From Pelecanus crispus (taxonomy: Eukaryota; Chordata; Aves; Pelecaniformes; Pelecanidae): a stretch of DNA of 64,000 nucleotides. Below are positions 9,696 through 22,300 of the stretch, one piece after another (within the stretch, counting starts at the first letter, position 1; every line of letters begins with the position of its first letter). The DNA is taken from the NCBI RefSeq assembly GCF_030463565.1, contig NC_134676.1, positions 23,044,728 to 23,108,727 of the forward strand. The letters run 5' to 3'. The translations under genes and the position numbers were made by a program. The notes beneath the pieces were generated by a model. The model searched no databases and was not told the DNA's origin. It saw only the letters and a list, made by a program, of their open reading frames with translations.

Positions 9696-12600
9696 ATTTC
9701 TGGTAAAATCGCGTATCGGGCTAGAGGGGACTCAGTTATATTCCTGATACTTTGATGTCAAGTTCAGATATGTATGCCAAAATAAGCACTTAGTCAACAG
9801 CTACGCATAAACTGCTTAATATCACCACCTTTAGACCTGCTGCAAAATTAATTTCCAGTTCTAGTCTTTCACATAATAGTAATAATCTCATCTGTCTGTC
9901 TTTCTATGTCTTCTCTGCCTTATTGATTTAAAGAGGTAAGTGCCTGATTCATCGTGGCAGGGAATAAATAAAAAGCAAGGATTTTTAGTTTGCTTTTCTA
10001 AGAAAACAGTTCTTATGTAATTACCTTTTCTGGTGTCCTTCTCCCCTTAATAGCTTCTGAAGTTGTTGGCTAGTTATACTGGCAAAGTAGTAGAGGTCTC
10101 GTACATAATAACTCTGCTCCTTTAAGATTTGTGAAAGTAGGCAGCTAGGTAGAGAAGAGAAGCCCAGGCTCCAACCTTGACTGAAAGCTGCAGTGTACCT
10201 GTATTACAAATGAAGAGGTGTTATGGGATTGCTACCCAATGGGAAGGCTTCATTTGGGGCTTGTACCCTACCAAATTCAGAATAATTCAACCACAAAGCC
10301 CCAGGAGATCAGGGTACTTGTTTTGCTTTTCTGAGTTACTCAGTTGTACTTTAAGTAGTCAAAGAGAGAACAGAAATTCCAGAATTCACTACGACTTGAA
10401 CAAAGCAGCACACCCCTTAGCACACCATCAGAATGCTTTAAAAGACCACATAAAGCATATGTTTATGTTAACTATAATTTTGGCAGTTAACTGCTACTTT
10501 GTAAATCTGCACGTTCTTTTACATCTCATCTAGAATTCCTTTAAATGACCCTGTTCTGTTATTTATAACTATGTATGTGCCTGCATGTATTTTGAGACAG
10601 ACACTCTTTAATTTTGTATCTGTCAGTTACAAGCAGATGAGCGAGAGAATTGGAGGGCTTAGGAAGGAGCGGGAAAGGGTCCACCGATGAAAGATCGCAT
10701 CATTTAAAGTGTGAAAGTCACGATTCATACTAAACAACATCATAATGGTTTACTTAGATGTTATTCCAGATATCTAGGCTAGGAAGGAACTTTACTCAGG
10801 ATGGAGTCAAGACTTTCAGCAACTATATAACCTCAATGGCAGCAGCTACAGAAGTAACATGAGAATATAATACAGTATGAATTTATGAACCATCAACTTT
10901 GATAAAATTAAATCACTAATTAATTATATATATATATAAACATATATATAAACAGCATTAGAAGTCCCATTTCAGTGGAATTTCATGAGAGCATGCTGAG
11001 GTGACAAGCATTACTGTCCATTTTCACACTTTCAAAGAGTGAGTGGGCAGAGGAATGGAAATGGCACTCCAGCAATAATAAAGATGCAATGCAGAGAAAT
11101 CTGCTGAGAATATAATACAGGCATGGAAAACGGGAGAGTTACCTGCGTGAAAGCAAAGGCTTTCTCATGCCAAGAGTGACTGAAGAGACCATGAGTGTTT
11201 GAGTGTGTGCAGTGAAGACAAGCTTTGAGTAAAAGTATTCATTTCACTCAAATGTGTTGACATGTATCAGTACTCTGGAATCATTCTATATAAGGAAGCT
11301 GCTAAATATTTCATGCAGTGTAATCTCTAACTAACCTTTTTATCATTTGTAAATTCTGAGGATAAACTAGTTCCTTGAAACTACTTTTTTTCTACATACA
11401 GCATAAATTCTCCAGTAATCTTTATGTATACTTATTAATGTCCCAGGCATGTTGTACTCTACCTGCTGAATATCCCTGTTTCTAGAAAAGCTAGGTGGAA
11501 CTCTTTACCATTGCACAATGGTGTTTTTTTTGAAGAGTTTTGAAAATTAATTGGACTATTGCTTTTTTCTCCAGCCTGTAAAATCTCTAAGCTGTGAAAG
11601 CTTTATTGGCACTTTTTTGACCATGTATAATATATCTACAGTATGTGCCCACCAGTAAATACTCTAGTTTTTATAGCTTTACTTGAGCCATCAAAACTCC
11701 TTTGTATCACTGGGGATTAAGGATTCTTTTTCTGCTACAAATCTTTGTTTAAAAACATTGGTATTTTATGTTTAAGTGGATCTGCAGTATATCTTTATTC
11801 TGTAAATTGCATGAACAACCCCATATATTTGTAGTTTGGCTACCATTCAACCCAGCTAGGTCTAAGTATCCAAGACAAAAGTAGTCAAAATGATGAGTAA
11901 TACTGCTGTTCTACTTAATTAACTTCAAACCATCCTTATAAATTGTCTGCTACTAAATACTTTCAAGGATAGAGCATGTGTTTGGACAGTGCCAGACCCA
12001 TAGGCCAAGTAATGTGCTGCACACTTTTGCATCTTAAGAAAGTGATAGAACATAGAAGTATGTATATCTAATATTCAGGTAAAGAATGATCAAACGCTCC
12101 TGTGCTCTAGGTGGACTCATTGATATAACAGTATTGTTTTTACTACCCTTATAATGTATTATATAATTGAAGAACTGAAGTGTGTCAGGCCTTACTCCAT
12201 CCTTCATTTGTTCCTATTTTAGTTTCCTTACAATTCCAAAAGGGAAAAGAGTTATCAAAGATACAAATGGAAGTTATTCAAATAATAGAGATCTTTTCTT
12301 CTAGATCATTACTGCATTCTGATATGGTCATGACTGATATGGGTATTAACTGGCTTCTGGATTTTCTTGGGTTATATTAAAGGGAAGGAGAGAAAAAAAC
12401 ATCATTGATACAGCTTTATAAATCCGCAGAGCTTTTCCCAGAACTAGCTTAGTGTAGCAGTTAGGTAAGAAACTGAGACTCATGGGATCATATACCAACT
12501 GTGACACCAGGCCTGGGCTGATTCTGAAAATTTTGGGCATGTCCACAGAAGTCTGATCTCCCGGGAACAATGGAAAAAAGCAATGGAGAAAGATTGGTAC

Positions 12601-15600
12601 CTCTAAGCAGTGATTCAGGCCCGCCACGATGCAAATCACTCTCTGAAGCTACCTGTTTCCTCTCACGGACCACAGAGGGCACTAAGGATTGAGGAGAGTG
12701 TTCCCAATTAAACACCTCAGTTAAATGCCAAATTACAGTGCAAGGAACCCAAACCAAACAACATATCCTTTGGTGAATCAGCTCCATGTCTTTATGTATA
12801 TGTAGGTAGTAATATTTATCCACCTTCTTAAAATATTTTGAGGTTGTTGAATAAAAGAAGCAGTGCCAGTGTGACTGTTAGTTTAACTTTTAGCATTCAG
12901 ATTTTCCTTGATTTTGTAGAAGCTTGAGTTTAACAAGCAATTTATGCCTATTATAAAGCCATATGCAAGTAATGGACCTAAGCACAATCTTTTCAAACTC
13001 GGGGAGTATGGGTGCAGTTCTAATACTACTATTTGTGGTCTTACCCTATTTTCTATTACAAAAACTTACTAGAAGTTGGTATTTCTAGTGGGTAACTAGA
13101 CATCTTCCCCAAACTGTGTACAAGCAGGTTCATTTTGTGGCTTCTTCAACAGAGAAGCCAAAGTTGAGGAGACTGACATTTATGTCTTAAATGATGTTTT
13201 TAGAACTTAACTGATGTACACTCTAAGGTAAGAAACTTAGCCTGTTCTGTATGTACTATGTACGTTCCTAGAAGAACTAGAGAACCAGAACCATACTTCT
13301 GTCTAATCCATCACATTTCATAGAAGAGCTGAGCATAGTTATTATTTTTATAGTTTCTTTCCAATAGCAGTAGGAAGTAATAATACTGCTCCACTAAGCA
13401 TCACAGGTGCTTCACCGGGTTGTACTGTCCCTAATTGCAATTGAACAAATGTCCCAGGATAGTGCCTGCAAGAACCTCTTTACTTGAATCATTGTGCTCT
13501 GCATATGGTGTAAGAATGAGGTCCTGATAACTTGCAGTAATAATAATTGTACTGTATATTGTTTCAGTGTGAAATGTTTATCACATAGCCAGGGAATATC
13601 TCTCACAGCTGTTCCAGTGTCCTTGCTAAATTCTAGTTCAAGTAACACATTTTCCTAAACAAAAATTCCTTTTCACATCTCCAATGATTTTGATTGCATT
13701 TTTACAGGGTGCCACAAGGATTCCTGGTGATCCTGGGTAAAAGTGAAATTTGAGACTCTCATTATAGGATATACTTTAATGAGTCAGGACTGCTGTCATA
13801 GCAAAGGACCCTAATTCTAATTCCTTATTCCTCTTCGGGCAGCTAGACCTATATGCTATGGTATGTTTTTCCTGTGTATTACATGGCTGCCGTTTTCCAT
13901 CTGAATATGGCAGCATCTTTTTTTGCTTATATGTGTTTAGAAACACTTTATAAAGTACTGTGACCTCTCTGCTGCTGAAAAACACTGTATAAATCTTCAG
14001 TACTGATAATGAGTGCCCATTTCAGTATTAAATTAACTTACAACAGTAGTATATGTATGAGTCACTGAGATCTGAAAGAGAGCCAGCATTGTTGGCTGCT
14101 TCCTGCTCTGTCTTATATGGAAAGAAACTGTTGTCAGTGGAAGTGGGAGTCTGTACCTTATTTTATTTCTTAGTCCTATGAAATAGAATGCTATAGCAGT
14201 CTGTAGCATTATGCGTACATCCCTCCTGCCTTCTGCTCGGCAGCAAAGTAGTCTTTAGCAAAAAAGAAAATTCTAATATGTTCTCTTACCTAGTTTTCAT
14301 GCTAGAGTTAAAGAACCTAGACTTAAAAGTTTCTCAGTTCATTCTTATCAAATCAGAATTATCAAACATAAAGGACCATTGCCAAGACTAGAATATCAAA
14401 ACATCAGCCAGTCTTGATGATGATTTTGTGGTCTGAAACACCTCAGCTTCAGGGTCATGTGTTTAAATGATACCACATGCTCAAAAGACAATCAGAAAAG
14501 ATATGTGATTCACTACTATGGAACTTGTACTTATTTCTTTCTTCCTCAGATTATGCAAAAAAATATTCTTAGAAATGCCCTCACAACTGTGATATCTCAC
14601 TGACATAAATTTATCTGTATTGTAACAGCAGTGTCAGTTTTGCAAAAACATATAAATGTATGTTCTTGAAATGGAATTGTTAATGACATCCATATCAGTC
14701 TGGGCAACTGTCAGCTTGCCTACCCTTGCCAATGCCAGGTCCACTCCTAAGTTTCAAACATATGGAGTATACACTTAGAACAGACATCACTTAGGAAAAA
14801 CTGACTAAAATTGTGTAACTTAGATTGTCACTGAATACAGTAGTACACATCTGATTTGTTTCGAAGCAGCTTGGTAGCCTAGCTTGTGAAGCTCAGACAG
14901 TTGAGCTCAGGCAGCTGAAAACTGTCATCAGGATGCTTCATCTGTGCAAGAAAATCGGGTGCTTTTTCCTTGTTTCTCCGTTCTGAGGCTTACAACAGCA
15001 GTAGATTTGAATGCTCATCTGACTTTCCTTTCTCTCAGTACTGGAAAGCCTTTATAGAAGAGATCAGATATGTTTTTAAAGGTGGCAAAATTACTCCCTG
15101 TATGCATGCTGTTTAAGAACTCTACCCACAGAATTAGTATAGGAATTTTTTCTGCACCCTCCAAATGTTCACGGTCATACTTGGCAGGAAGCGGCAAGGG
15201 CAGGCCACTCTGTAAGGGAAGGTGAGACAGCGGCCAAGGCAGGCAGGATGTGGTCTCACTGACAAGGGTGCCAGCCCACCGTACCCGAGTGTGAAGAGCC
15301 GAGCAGGCCTGGTGATGGTAGGGAGGTTCAGCCAACAGTTAAGATCACCACGCAAGCCTGTAGTGATGAGAGAAGTCCAAGATCAAGCCAGAAAGTCAAG
15401 TGAGCAGGTCAGGATCAGAGTCAAGAGTCAGGAAGGCAGAAGACCAAGCACAGGCCTTCCTGCGACAAACTTCAGGCAGAAACTGAAAGCAAGACCCTGA
15501 GCTTAAAAGCAGCTCTGGAGCAAAAGTGGACAGGACCCCAGTTCCTACAGCTTTTTCTGACACAGCTCTTTCTACACAACCCTCTGACTTAAGCTCACAG

Positions 15601-15645
15601 AGCTGCATGAAGCCAGTGCCGAGATTGAACCATAGGCAGGTAAAT
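9696..15645. other. Intergenic, no gene recognised
   Basis: AT-rich unique-looking sequence with no protein-like frame. It contains an AT dinucleotide tract (about 10924-10950). Around 15170-15600 there is a more GC-rich, internally repetitive stretch (GTCAAG/GTCAGG words) that may be an unclassified old repeat. Confidence 0.5.
10924..10950. repeat. AT-rich dinucleotide tract
   Basis: Mostly alternating TA, in two runs separated by AAAC. Confidence 0.8.
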
Positions 15646-16182
15646 CATAGAATAGAATATCTCAAGTTGGAAGGGACCAATAGAGATCATTGAGTTGAAC
15701 TCTCTGCTCCTCTCAGGACTACCTAAAACTAAACCATGTGTCTAAGACCATCACCCAGCTGCTCCTTGAACTCTGACAGGCTTGGTGCTGTGACTACTTC
15801 CGGGGGGAGCCTGTCCCAGCGACCGACCACCCTCTCAGTGAAGAACATTTTCCTAATGCCCAACCTCAACTTCCCCTGATGCAGCTTCATTCCATTTTCT
15901 CATGTCCTATCGCTGGCCACCAGAGAGAGGAGTTCAGCACCTCCCCCTTCACTGCCCTCCTTGAGGAAGCTGTAGACTGTGATCATGTCACCCCTCAGCC
16001 TTCTCTTCTCCAAGCTGAACAAACAAAGTGACCTCAACTGCTCCTCCTAAGTCTTGGCCTCAAGACCTTTCACCATCTTGGTCACCCTCCTCTGGACACA
16101 CTCCAATAGTTTGATGTCCTTCTTCTTCTATGGAGGTGCCCAAAACTCCGCACAGTACTTGAGGAGGAGCCACAATCCCTGG
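15646..16182 (-). mobile_element. Older CR1 LINE fragment, 3' end
   Basis: Minus-oriented CR1: it starts with the tail remnant ATCATAGAATAGAAT, then AAGTTGGAAGGGACC, and continues through the CR1 C-terminal coding region (complement of CTGTCCCAGCGACCGACC and TCACCCTCCTCTGGACACAC). It differs clearly from the A/B/C subfamily and is eroded. The 5' truncation is near 16182. Confidence 0.88.
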
Positions 16183-16913
16183 AGAAGAGGCACATGTGGG
16201 TCCCTAACAAAGATTGATAAGCCAGCTGCAGGTTATTGAGTCTGAGTTCACTTGCTTTAATGTCTAGAAAAAAATTAAGACCCACACCTGTAATTTTGAG
16301 CATGATAAGATGAACTGTTCTGCTTATAGCTGATACAAGTTAAGAAGCTGGCCCTGAGTGTTACTTGCCAAAACTTTCAGGTAAGGGACCACCATCCAAC
16401 TGGACCTGTGTTTGTAATTGCTCTGTAACAGTTATGTCAAAATTATCTGGTTTAAAAACATCTACTAAAAACGTGTTTATGATAAACTGTGTTTAAGATA
16501 AACTGAGTCATTTAACAGAACTGGGTTAGGGAGCAATTACATATGCACTAATGCTGGTAGGCTGTTAGGGGAACCAACATCTTAATTCAAATTGACTGTG
16601 GCTAGATCAGGATGTCTCAAATGTCCTTACATACTTCATGCTTTAAAAACCCTAGTTTTGGAAATTAAGACTGGAAGGTATCTTCTGAGTGGATTAGTCT
16701 TATTACAGGCTATTGTGGGAAACTGTCTTCTAATCCCTTTCATAAACTGATCAAATTCAACCTCTAAACTATTTTTTTCCTGTTGGAAGGCTTGTGCAGA
16801 ATTTCTTTATTCAGAGGGTTTGTAACATTTAATCTCTGATCTAAATTTATTTATGGCCAGCTTATAAACATTCTCTTTTTTTTTTTTTTTTGTGCAGCTT
16901 CGTCCTCTATTTT
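16183..16913. other. Intergenic, no gene recognised
   Basis: AT-rich sequence between two old CR1 pieces, ending in a T-run (about 16876-16891). I see nothing else in it. Confidence 0.5.
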
Positions 16914-17440
16914 CATAGAACCATGGAATTGTTGAGGTTGGAAGGGATCTCAAGATCATCTAGTCCAGCCTGAGCAAGGGTTAGTTAAAGAAAGATGCTC
17001 AAGACCACATCCAGTAGGGTTCTGAGGATCTCCAAGGGTGGAGACTCCACTACACCTCTGGGCAACCTGTTCCAGTGTTTGGCTACCCTCATAGTAAAAA
17101 AGGGTTTTCTTACATTGAACTGGAATTTCCTGGTTCATGCTCATTGCCTCTGGTCCTTTCTTTGGGCACCAATGGGAAAAGTCTGGCTCCATCTTCTTTG
17201 TGTCCCCTCTCCTCCCCACCAATCAGGCATTTATACAGATTGGTAAGATTCTTCTGACCCTTCTCCTCTCCAGGCTAAACAGTCCTGTCTCTGTCACCCT
17301 TTCTTCATATGACAGATGCTCCAAGCCGTTAATCATCTTCACTGACATCTGCTGGACTTGCTCTGGTCTCCTTGTCTCTTTTGTATGGGGGAGTATAGAA
17401 CTGGACACAACACTCCAGATATCCAACTTTGTCATCAGCA
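16914..17440 (-). mobile_element. Old CR1 LINE fragment, 3' end
   Basis: Minus-oriented CR1 beginning TTTCATAGAACCATGGAAT, then GGTTGGAAGGGATCTCAAGA, followed by typical CR1 3' coding words such as the complement of TGGGCAACCTGTTCCAGTG and CTTCTCCTCTCCAGGCTAAA. It is strongly diverged from the young copies and has frame breaks. The right edge is approximate. Confidence 0.87.
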
Positions 17441-17821
17441 CATTTGTTTTTATGCCAGGCTTATTAATATAGAATAAAAAAGCGAGAATCTCCAGACTAA
17501 TCAATCCTACTAGGAACGTTTTCACTTTAATTTTCAACAATAATTATTTCCATCTACCAGTTCTTTACTTACAATAAACCCTACTTTGTAACCAACTTCT
17601 TTTGCTTCCAGCATTTCTTTCACTTAAAAAAGAGTCTTTTTAATCAAAAAATGGTTTGGGTAGTATGTACCTTTCATAAATTTGTGCTTCATAACTTGCT
17701 CTTTCATTTAAAAATGCTGTAAATAATTAAAGGATATATAATTCATTAAAAAGAACACAAAAAGAGGGAATGGTTATTGGAAACTTTTAAAGAAGATTTT
17801 ACTAGATGACCGAAATAAAAA
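17441..17821. other. Short AT-rich spacer, no gene seen
   Basis: AT-rich sequence between the old CR1 at 16914 and the young CR1 copy B, with no recognised feature. Confidence 0.5.
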
Positions 17822-17872
17822 AGAATATAGTAGAATAGATTATTTCAATTGGAAGGGACCTACAACAATCAC

Positions 17873-20800
17873 CTAGTCCAACGGCCTGACCAACTTAGGC
17901 CTGACCAAAAGCGAAAGCATGTTATTAAGGGCATTGTCCAAATGCCTCTCAAACATTGACAGGCTTGGGGCATCGACCACCTCTCTAGGAAGCCTGCTCC
18001 AGTGTTTGACCACCTTCTCGGTAAAGAAAGGCTTCCTCATGTCCAGTCTAAACCTCCCCTGGTACAGCTTTGAACCATTCCCATGCACCCTATCACTGGA
18101 TCCCAGGGAGAAGAGCTCAGCACCTCCCTCTGCACTTCCCCTCCTCAAGAAGCTGTGGAGAGCAATGAGGTCGCCCCCCAGCCTCCTCCTCTCCAAACTA
18201 GACAAGCCCAGAGTCCTTAGCTGCTCCTCACAGGACATGCCTACCAGCCCTTTCACCAGCTTTGTTGCCCTCCTCTGGATGCATTTGAATACCTTAACAT
18301 CCTTCTTAAATTGTGGAGCCTAGAACTGCAGTACGCAAGGTGAGGTCACACCAGTGTGGAATGCAGTGGGATGATCACCTCTTTTGATCAGCTGGTTATG
18401 CTGTGTTTGATGCACCCCGGGATGCGCTTTGCCCTCTTGGCTGCCAGGGCACACTGCTGACTCGTGCTGAGCCTGCTGTCGACCAGCACCCCCAGATCCC
18501 TTTCTGCAGGGCTGCTCTCCAGCCACTCATCTCCCAGTTTATACCTCTGCCCAGCATTACTCCATCCCAGCTGCAGAATCCAACATTTGTTCTTGCTAAA
18601 TATCATCCCATTAATCATTGCCCAGTGCTCCAATCTATCTGGATCCCTCTGCAAGGCCTCTGGTCCCTCAGGACAGTGAACAGCACCTCCCAGTTTGGTA
18701 TTGTCAGGAAACTTGCTAATGGTGCATTCAACTCCTGCATCCAGATTGTTGATAAACATATTGAACAGAACTGGCCCTAGAATTGAGCCCTGAGGAACAC
18801 CACTGGTGACCAGTTGCCAGCCAGAGGTAGCCCCATTCACTACAACCCTTTGAGCCCTGCCCTTCAGCCAGTTCTTCACCCAGTGCACTGTGAACCTGCC
18901 CATCCCACAGCTGGAGAACTTGTCCAAAAGGATGCTGTGAGGGACAGTATCAAAAGCCTGACTGAAATCCAGAAAAACTACATCCACCACCTCCCCTTCA
19001 TCCAGTAGGCAGGTGGCCTTATCATAGAAGGATATCAAATTAGTTAAACAGGACTTTCCCTCAGTGAACCCACGCTGACTGTGCCTGATGATTGCATTGT
19101 TCTTTAAATGTCTTTCAACAGCACCCAGTATAATCTTCTCTGTAATTTTTCCAGGAACTGAGGTTAGACTAACAGGCCTGTAGTTCCCTGGGTCTTCCCT
19201 CATGCCCTGCTTGTAAATTGGAATAACATTGGCTAGCTTCCAGTCAGCGGGCCCTCCCCAGACTCCCAAGAGCTTTGGTAGCTGCTTGCCATAACGTCTG
19301 ATAGCTCCTTCAGTACTCTGGGATGAATCCCATCAGGCCCCATGGACTTGTGAACATTCAGCTGATACAGCTGCTCCCTCACAGTTTCAGTGTCCACAAA
19401 TGGAAAGTCACTGTTCCCACACTCGTGGTCCTCTGACTCAGGGGACCAGGCAGCCCAAGATCTATCAGTATTATTAAAGACTGAGGAAAAAAAAAAACCC
19501 AACCCATTGAATGCCTCTGCTTTTTCTTCATCCCTATTAGTTAGGTGACCATCTTCAGCAAGTATTGGTCCAATGTTTTCCTTGGACCTCCTCTTGCTAT
19601 TAACATACTTAAAAAGCCCTTCTTGTTTTCTGATGCAACACTGGCCAGTTTCAACTCTAATTGATCCTTGGGCCTTCACGTCTTCTCCCTGCATATATGA
19701 ACCACAGCTCTGTAATCTTCCTGTGAAGCCTGACTTGGCTTCCAGAGATCATACAATTTCTTTTTCCTCTTGATCTCCATGAAGAGTTCTCTGTTCAGCC
19801 AAGCTGGTCCTGTGCCCCGCTTGCTTGACTTATGACACAGTGGAATCACCAGCTCCTGTGCTTCTAAAAGGTGGTTCTTAAAGACTGACCAGCACTTGTG
19901 GACTCCTGAGCCCTCTGGGTCAGATTCCCAGGGTACTCTGCTGAATAGCTCCCTGAATATCTTCAAGTTTGCTCTTGTGAAGTCCAGAGTAGCAACTCTG
20001 CCGTCCTTTTTTCTTATTACACTGAAAATTTTAAACTCAACAATTTCATGATCACTGTGGCCAAGACAGCCACCTACTGTCACATCTCCCACGAGTCCTC
20101 CTCGTCTATTTAGGACGAGAGGAGATGGGCTCAAGCTGCACCAGGGGAGGTTTAGATACGATATTAGGAAAAATTTCTTTACGGAAAGGGTAGTCAAGCA
20201 TTGGAACAGGCTGCCCAGAGAGGTGGTGGAGGCACCATCCCTGGAAGCGTTCAAAAATCGGGTAGGTGTAGCACTATGGGACATGGTTTAGTCTAGTCTA
20301 CCCTTAACTGGTTTAGTGTGGACTTGGTAGTGTAGGTCAATGGTTGGACTGGATGATCTTAAAGGTTTTTTCCAACCTAAACTATTCTATGATTCTATGA
20401 TTCTATTCACAAACAGCAAGTGTAGGAGGGTGTCTTTCCTAGGTGGCTCACTGAGTACCCGTGACAAGAAGTTATATCCAAATTTCAAGAATTTCCAAGA
20501 CCTGCTCACCATAGCAGTATGATATTCCCAGTTGTTGTCTGGGAAGTTGAAATCTCCCATAAGGACAAGGGCTACCAATCCAGAAATTTCTCCTAATTGC
20601 TTATAGAATAAGTCATTGGTGCTTACATCCGAGCTGGGTGATTGGTAGTAGGCACCCACTACAAGATCTCTTGTTTTACACTCCCTTAATCCTCACCCAG
20701 AGGCTCCCAACCACATCGTCACTAACTTTAAGGGCTGTACAGTCAAACCTCTCCCTTAGTGCGACACCTCCACCTCACCTGCCCTGCCTACCCCTCCTGA

Positions 20801-21091
20801 ACAGCCTGTAGTCCTCCATCCCAGCACTCCCACTGTGGGATTCATTCCATCCAGTCTCAGTAATGCCAATGATATTGTAGCTCTGGGAACTAACCAATGT
20901 TTCCAGTTCATCCTGTTTTTTTCTCATACTGTGTGTGTTGATGTACAAGCATTTCAAATATACTGCTGAGCCCTCGGTGCTCCCAGGAGCAGTGTAAGTG
21001 TTCCCACTAGTGTTGTCACCCTCAGGTGATGCCATGCCAACCCTTGGCTTACCTACTGCAATCCTGTTGGTATCCCCTTCCCCCACTGATT
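17873..21091 (-). pseudogene. CR1 copy B ORF2 remnant (endonuclease and reverse transcriptase)
   Basis: Endonuclease motifs appear in order: YINTHSMRKKQDELETLV (about 20955), IIGITETGWNESH, LVLMGDFNFPDNNW (about 20560) and [10 protein letters not shown] (about 20050), so the main catalytic residues are present. The reverse transcriptase follows: [54 protein letters not shown] (motif A), [14 protein letters not shown], then FPDNTKL where the active-site motif FADD is expected (near 18710), and LGVLVDSRLS. The longest open piece is 293 codons (18388-19269). The ORF ends at 17873 with LVRPLD. It is broken by frameshifts and by the nested CR1. The second motif-C Asp is Asn and the Ala is Pro, which should abolish polymerase activity. 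Confidence 0.88.
20106..20407 (+). mobile_element. Nested CR1 3' end inside copy B (opposite strand)
   Basis: A plus-oriented, heavily 5'-truncated CR1 running from TAGGACGAGAGGAG through GGGAGGTTTAGATACG, TGGAACAGGCTGCCCAGAGA and CATGGTTTAGTCTAGTCTAC to an ATTCTATG octamer tail (20383-20407). It splits the endonuclease coding region of copy B. CTATT occurs at both edges (20106-20110, 20403-20407): either a short target duplication or microhomology with the tail. It belongs to the same subfamily as the nested piece at 44371-44634 (shared GTTTAGTCTAGTCTACCCTT). Confidence 0.9.
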
Positions 21092-22220
21092 CTAGTTTAA
21101 AGTGCTCTTGATCAGCCCCTCCCACTTATGCCCAAATACATATTTTCTCCATTGGGACAGGTGGAACCCATCAGGCCCCAGCATACCTTGTCTCTCAAAG
21201 GCTCTTCCATGGTTTAAAAGCCCAAAGTTTTTGAGGAGGCACTAGTCCTGGAACAAGGTATGCATATCCTGGGCTCTCCTGTTTCTTCTGAAGTCTCCCC
21301 CCATTACTGGGAGGATTGAGGAAAATGCTACCTACGCTCCCAAATTTTTTAGCATTCTTCCCAGGGCTCTGAAGTCTCTTTTGATTGACCTCAGACTTTT
21401 TGTTGCGACATCATTTGTACCCACATGAAAGAACAGAAATGGATAGTAGTCTGAAGGTTGAACTAGGCTTTTCAGTCTTGTGGTAACAGCCCTAATTTGG
21501 GCTCCAGGGAAGCAGCAAACTTCCCTGAAAAGAGGGTCCGGTCTGCAAACAAATGCTTCCGTTCTGCACAGAAGGGAATCACCAATGACCATAACTCACC
21601 GTTGTTTCTTCTCAACAGTGGTCTTAATGCAGGTTTTGTTATGAGGGGTTGGTCTGTCTGATCTTGGCAAGACTGCTTGCGCAGGTTCCTCCTCTTTCTT
21701 ATCATGCACCTCATGTATTGTACCTGGGGCCTTGTACCTGTTCTGTAAGGGTATCTCAGAGGGTAACTTAGAGGGTAAGGACGGGTATTTCTTTCCGCTC
21801 CATGCTGTAACCTTCTTCCACCCCTCCTTATCCCTTGTGATGCTGCCTTCCTTCTGGCACAAAGCAGATCCAGGACCTGCCTCTGTAGTGGTCATGCTGA
21901 GCTGGCTGTCATGCATCATAGATGGCAGAGTATGGCTCCATTGATCAATCTCCTTCTCAAACTCTGGAATACTCCTCAGTCTGCTCATCTCCTCCTGCAG
22001 CTCAGCCACCAAGAAGATCATCAATCTGGTCACACCTCCTGCAGTCTTGCTTGCAATCACTTTGCACCTATAGGAATATCCCTTCACACACCCTAGAGCA
22101 GGAAGCCTGGGTGGGTGCATGCTTGAACAGGTGCTCTATCTGTGTGGCTGAATTGGTTCTACCAGGTGCTAGAAGCTCAGGAGAAGCAGGGGACGCTGCT
22201 TTTTGCCGGGTGGTCACCAT
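21092..22220 (-). pseudogene. CR1 copy B ORF1 remnant (SGNH esterase protein)
   Basis: The likely start is the ATG complementary to 22218-22220 (MVTTRQKAASPASPE). That frame stops after about 50 codons and the reading shifts, so the ORF is broken. Downstream pieces show a helical stretch (ELQEEMSRLRSIPEFEKEID) and an SGNH/GDSL esterase domain. Block I IGDSLL lies near 21585, the HVGTND block near 21420, and the block V GPDGFHLS with Asp and His near 21170. The frame ends LIKSTLN with TAG at 21092-21094. In this LINE family ORF1 binds RNA and has esterase activity. The catalytic residues I can see are kept, so decay is by frame disruption. Confidence 0.85.
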
Positions 22221-22300
22221 GCTGCCATGTGCATACCCTCTGCCACACGCCTGCCCACTGGGAATATATATGCTCCAGCATCCATTGCAAAAGTAGATGA

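Larger units (their letters stand above)
17822..22300 (-). mobile_element. CR1 LINE copy B, nearly full length, interrupted
   Basis: Minus-oriented CR1 carrying both ORFs. It starts at its 3' tail (TAGAA units, 17822-17845), and its ORF2 and ORF1 read leftward from about 22220. Domains in element order: ORF1 with a coiled segment and SGNH esterase, ORF2 with apurinic endonuclease then reverse transcriptase, a C-terminal region and a 3' UTR of only about 50 bases. A plus-oriented CR1 3' end (about 20106-20407) is inserted in the endonuclease region. Frameshifts and stops elsewhere make it dead. The 5' edge near 22300 is approximate because the 5' UTR cannot be delimited without a consensus. 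Confidence 0.92.

Noticed and set aside
15015..15608. Frames of 70-106 codons near an old CR1
   Set aside because: They lie in a repetitive block and have no recognisable domain.
18403..18780. Plus-strand frame of 125 codons repeated at 8994 and 43473
   Set aside because: It is the antisense shadow of the CR1 reverse-transcriptase region, and its repetition only reflects the CR1 copies.
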